A stretch of DNA of 39,120 bases from CAZTUH01 sp964620485 (GTDB taxonomy: Bacteria; Pseudomonadota; Gammaproteobacteria; Burkholderiales; Burkholderiaceae_B). Under the pieces are notes generated by a model. It was not told the DNA's origin, made no database searches, and was given only the letters and a program-made list of their open reading frames with translations. Made by a program: the position numbers and the translations under genes. Below, piece after piece: positions 36,448 through 39,120 of the stretch (positions are counted from its first letter, which is position 1; each line of letters begins with the position of its first letter). The stretch is from assembly GCA_964620485.1 (NCBI GenBank), contig CAZUGU010000006.1, forward strand, positions 1-39,120. Reading direction: 5' to 3'.

Positions 36448-36529
36448 TACACCCAGCCGGAGTCGAACCGGCATGCCTTACGGCGAGGGATTTTAAGTCC
36501 CTTGCGTCTACCAATTTCGCCATGGGTGC
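36448..36529 (-). tRNA. tRNA-Leu (anticodon UAA)
   Basis: On the minus strand the sequence starts GCACCCATGGCGAAATTGG and folds as a class II tRNA: a 7-bp acceptor with a G1-U72 pair, also seen in E. coli tRNA-Leu(UAA); anticodon loop CTTAAAA giving anticodon TAA; a long variable arm; and T-arm GCCGGTTCGACTCCGGC. The 3' CCA is not encoded and must be added enzymatically, whereas the other two tRNAs in this window have CCA in the gene. Confidence 0.95.
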
Positions 36530-36859
36530 AGAATTTGATAATTTATTCAAAATATAAAAATGAAGTAAATAATATACTGTATATTATTTATATCTTATTA
36601 CTGTATATTATTTATATCTTATCTAAAATTAATTACCGATTTCAACTCTTTCTGAAAAGAATGTAGAATAATAAACAGCAGCACTAATTATAAAATAAAA
36701 TAATCAATAATAGTATTGTACCTTTCTTTTTTATAATTTAAAATTTTAATTAATTGTATTTTTATTTATAGATAGTTAGGAAACTGTCAAATTATTTTAA
36801 AATCCAAGGGTAATTTTTTAAATCATATCTATGTGAAAATAATTCACTATATGATATAT
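36530..36859. other. Gene-free region between two divergent tRNA genes
   Basis: About 330 AT-rich bases that must hold promoters for tRNA-Leu (minus) and tRNA-Ser (plus). A perfect 24-base tandem duplication occupies 36575-36622. No gene or clear promoter boxes can be assigned. Confidence 0.5.
36575..36622. repeat. 24-nt perfect tandem duplication
   Basis: Two identical copies, each starting TACTGTATATTATTTATATC, abut at 36598/36599, about 46 bases upstream of the tRNA-Leu(UAA) 5' end, so one copy may lie within its promoter. Confidence 0.88.
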
Positions 36860-36949
36860 GGGAGTGTGGCAGAGTGGTTTAATGCTCGGGTCTTGAAAAT
36901 CCGTGTGGGTTATCTCCCACCGTGAGTTCGAATCTCACCGCTCCCGCCA
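36860..36949 (+). tRNA. tRNA-Ser (anticodon UGA)
   Basis: Class II tRNA: acceptor GGGAGTG pairs with CGCTCCC (one T-G pair), anticodon loop CTTGAAA gives TGA, a long GC-rich variable arm GTGGGTTATCTCCCAC, T-arm GTGAGTTCGAATCTCAC, discriminator G and an encoded CCA end. It reads UCN codons, UCA first of all. Confidence 0.96.
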
Positions 36950-37233
36950 TAGAAACGTATTTTTCTCTATATTATCATTTTGAATACAGCTTTTAAAATA
37001 AATCTGTTAAATTGCATCTTGTATTTCGAATTTTATATATAACAGAATAGAAAAATCAATAGTACTTCATACTGCAAACTTTCCAAAGTTTATTAAATTG
37101 ATTTTTAATCACTTCATATTATCCTATATATAAAATATATTTTGTGTTTTAATAGTAAATGATATTTAGAAAAATAATATTTGGTTAATTAAATGATACG
37201 AATATATTGACTCAATTAGCGTTTCAAAAATAT

Positions 37234-37260
37234 ATTACATGTATTACATGTATTATATGT
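37234..37260. repeat. 9-nt unit in three tandem copies
   Basis: ATTACATGT, ATTACATGT and ATTATATGT follow one another directly; the third copy has one change. Confidence 0.8.
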
Positions 37261-37353
37261 ATTTAGTTTTGTATGATTTAATTTATTTCATCTAATTTAA
37301 TAAAAATCTTAAATTTTGATGTCTTAATGAAAAGAAGGATTGGCTTAATTTAG

Positions 37354-37396
37354 TTTTAATACTATATATTTTAGAATAAAATATATAGTATTAAAA
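37354..37396. repeat. 20-bp perfect palindrome with 3-base loop
   Basis: TTTTAATACTATATATTTTA (37354-37373), GAA, then the exact reverse complement (37377-37396). It has one G-C pair in twenty. It is the longest perfect hairpin I found in the window, about 290 bases before tpiA and 400 after tRNA-Ser, with no T-run following. Confidence 0.85.
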
Positions 37397-37686
37397 TATG
37401 GTATGTATCATGTTGACTGATAATATGAAGCAGTTTTCTTTCTAAATTTCAACAATGATTATCTTATTTTTATTAATTATTTTTGTTTTTATATTACGGT
37501 ATACTAAAGTTAGTATATAACATATTATAGTCAATCTCTTATTTAGTTTTTATCCAAACTAGTATGATTGAAAACATTTTTAATAATTCAAAAAATATCA
37601 TTTTTAACTAATTATCAGAAGAAAAACGAATTTATCTATAAGATAGATAGAATTTTTATGTATAACTTTCTGGATTTGATATATCT

Positions 37687-38433
37687 ATGTATCCAATAAA
37701 AAGTAGGTTACGACTTGTTTTGGGTAATTGGAAAATGTTTGGAAATTTGGTTACTAATGCCAAATTACTTAATCAGTTACGTAATGCTAAAATCTTTAAT
37801 TATTGTGAAGTAGGTATTTGTGTGCCATTTCCATATTTATTTCAGGTTTCTAAGACTCTAATGAATAGTAGAATATCTTGGGGTGTGCAAGATATTAGTT
37901 TGCATGAACAAGGCGCATATACTGGTGAAGTTTCTGGGAAAATGCTGAAGGATTTTAATTGTCGGTGGACATTGGTAGGTCATTCCGAACGTCGTTTGTT
38001 TCATGGTGAAACTAACGAAATTGTTGTTGGTAAAATACAAGCTGCTTTGTTGGTAAATTTGACACCTGTCGTTTGTATTGGTGAAACATTAAATCAATAT
38101 AATGATGGGTCTTCGTTATCAGTTATTAACAGCCAATTAGAACCAATTCTTTCTTTAGGTCAGAAAGCTGTATCAAAAATTGTAATAGCTTATGAACCTA
38201 TATGGGCAATAGGCAATAAAACTATTATTGATCCTGAAAGAATCCAAAAAATCCATGAAAATATTCGAGAATCTCTATATCAAATAAATGCAGGCCATAT
38301 TCGCATATTATATGGCGGAAATGTAAAAATCAGTAATGCTATTCATTTATTTTCAATGCCAGATATTGATGGTGCATTAATTGGTAGAGTTTCACTTATA
38401 GCTAAAGATTTTTTAAAAATTGCTTCTATTTAG
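37687..38433 (+). CDS. tpiA: Triose-phosphate isomerase
   Basis: Interconverts dihydroxyacetone phosphate and glyceraldehyde-3-phosphate in glycolysis and gluconeogenesis. The 248-residue product has all catalytic marks: LVLGNWKMFGN near residues 11-21 (catalytic Lys), VGHSERRLFHGE near 97-108 (catalytic His), and AYEPIWAIGNK near 169-179 (catalytic Glu). The phosphate-binding ILYGGNVK and IDGALIGRVSL lie near the end. It begins the tpiA-secG-tRNA-Leu set that in many betaproteobacteria runs into the nuo operon. Confidence 0.97.
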   Translation: MYPIKSRLRLVLGNWKMFGNLVTNAKLLNQLRNAKIFNYCEVGICVPFPYLFQVSKTLMNSRISWGVQDISLHEQGAYTGEVSGKMLKDFNCRWTLVGHSERRLFHGETNEIVVGKIQAALLVNLTPVVCIGETLNQYNDGSSLSVINSQLEPILSLGQKAVSKIVIAYEPIWAIGNKTIIDPERIQKIHENIRESLYQINAGHIRILYGGNVKISNAIHLFSMPDIDGALIGRVSLIAKDFLKIASI

Positions 38434-38473
38434 ATTAAATATTTTAAGTAGAAAATGGAGTTAATTTGAAATT

Positions 38474-38827
38474 ATGACAGTAATTTTTCTTATTTTTTTA
38501 TTAATTCAATTTATATCAGCTATATCAATTATTTTTTTAATCTTATTTCAACAAGGAAAAGGTGCTGATATGGGACCATCTCTTGGCAATAGTTCTATTG
38601 GAAGTTTGTTCAGTGCTACTGGAGCTGCGAATTTTATGTCTCGTATGACAAAATGGTCGGCAGTCTTGTTTTTTTTTAGCACAATTGCTTTAACATATAA
38701 TGGGCATAGGAATGCAAAAAAAACTTTAGATTTTTCTAATATAGAGAATTCTTTGCAAGATAATTCAATCCCAAAATCAATTCCTTTCTTAGAATTAGAA
38801 TCAATTGAGAATAGACCATTACAATAA
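38474..38827 (+). CDS. secG: Preprotein translocase subunit SecG
   Basis: Small membrane subunit that assists the SecYE channel during protein export. The 117-residue product has a first helix near residues 3-25, then the conserved cytoplasmic loop LFQQGKGADMGPSLG and SIGSLFSATGAANFMSRMTK, and a second helix WSAVLFFFSTIALTY. The polar tail after residue 80 is variable in the family. It starts 40 bases after tpiA and is followed by tRNA-Leu(GAG). Confidence 0.95.
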   Translation: MTVIFLIFLLIQFISAISIIFLILFQQGKGADMGPSLGNSSIGSLFSATGAANFMSRMTKWSAVLFFFSTIALTYNGHRNAKKTLDFSNIENSLQDNSIPKSIPFLELESIENRPLQ

Positions 38828-38883
38828 GAATAATTTTTCTAGATATTCTTTCATATTTTTTATTTCAAGATGAGTTTTATTTT

Positions 38884-38900
38884 GCTAAAATTTTTTTAGC
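38884..38900 (+). promoter_or_regulatory. Small hairpin touching the 5' end of tRNA-Leu(GAG)
   Basis: GCTAAAA, loop TTT, TTTTAGC. The last two bases are the first two of the tRNA, so folding of the precursor would compete with the acceptor stem or mark the RNase P site. It may be chance. Confidence 0.25.
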
Positions 38901-38983
38901 CGATGTGGTGAAATTGGTAGACACGCTATCTTGAGGGGGTAGTGGCAGAAGCTTTGCGAGTTCGAATCTCGCCATCGGCACCA
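38899..38983 (+). tRNA. tRNA-Leu (anticodon GAG)
   Basis: Class II tRNA: acceptor GCCGATG pairs with CATCGGC, D-arm contains GAAATTGGTAGACACG, the anticodon loop is CTTGAGG giving GAG, T-arm GCGAGTTCGAATCTCGC, discriminator A and an encoded CCA. It reads CUC/CUU codons. It lies 71 bases after secG, its conserved place in this group, and is probably cotranscribed with it. Confidence 0.96.
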
Positions 38984-39120
38984 ACTGTATTTGAATTTGG
39001 GCAAGGAGGCCAATCCCGACTTATATGATCGTCTGATTTATATATCAAGATAACTCTGATTGGAAGGATTATTCGTTTATTTCCATGATCGTTAATTTAA
39101 ATTTTCTAGCAGAGCACAGG
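38984..39120. other. Unassigned right edge
   Basis: The last 137 bases hold no start of a recognisable gene. In relatives the nuo operon begins just after this tRNA, so this is probably its leader, but nothing here proves it. Confidence 0.35.

Larger units (their letters stand above)
36950..37686. other. Gene-free region between tRNA-Ser and tpiA
   Basis: About 740 bases with no recognisable gene fragment. Visible structure: three copies of a 9-base unit (37234-37260) and a 20-bp perfect AT-rich palindrome (37354-37396). The promoter of tpiA-secG-tRNA-Leu must lie in the right part, but the AT content hides it. Confidence 0.5.

Overview
The window reads as part of a small, strongly AT-rich bacterial chromosome undergoing reductive decay. 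The neighbourhoods ribBA-ribH-nusB-thiL-pgpA-pyrF, spoT-rpoZ-gmk and tpiA-secG-tRNA-Leu, together with an Mrp/Pha-type antiporter whose A and B subunits are fused, fit a betaproteobacterium of the Alcaligenaceae type. With the AT bias and the debris of broken genes, the best guess is an obligate intracellular symbiont similar to the trypanosomatid symbionts (Candidatus Kinetoplastibacterium). That lineage is an inference from gene order and protein style, not a proven identification.

Layout. 1-3271 holds typA and rho on the minus strand. About 3.3-10.7 kb is a graveyard: parE and parC (topoisomerase IV) are recognisable along most of their length but are shredded by frameshifts and stops, and are followed by a third remnant I could not name. 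10.76-16.73 kb is an intact six-gene monovalent cation/proton antiporter operon (mrpAB fusion, C, D, E, F, G). 16.8-23.3 kb holds tadA, an ABC-F ATPase (ybiT type), an NCS2 purine permease, tsaD, plsY and surE. A nearly 1 kb gene-free stretch precedes ppiD. rsmD and ftsY are divergent, then come ribBA-ribH-nusB, a broken thiL, and pgpA. pyrF, spoT, rpoZ and gmk run on the minus strand. The right end carries tRNA-Leu(UAA), tRNA-Ser(UGA), tpiA, secG and tRNA-Leu(GAG), and ends before the next gene.

What is kept is mostly information processing (typA, rho, tadA, tsaD, rsmD, nusB, rpoZ, tRNAs), envelope and secretion (ftsY, secG, ppiD, plsY, pgpA), riboflavin and nucleotide supply, glycolysis/gluconeogenesis (tpiA), stringent response and ion homeostasis. 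What is broken is topoisomerase IV and thiamine-monophosphate kinase, which implies reliance on gyrase and on another source of thiamine diphosphate.

I found no convincing new defence, mobile or CRISPR-like system. The most unusual signal is mutational: the decayed stretches are littered with short perfect or near-perfect tandem duplications (9-29 nt) and with long perfect AT-rich palindromes. Some of these sit exactly where a former reading frame breaks, suggesting replication slippage and template switching as drivers of decay.
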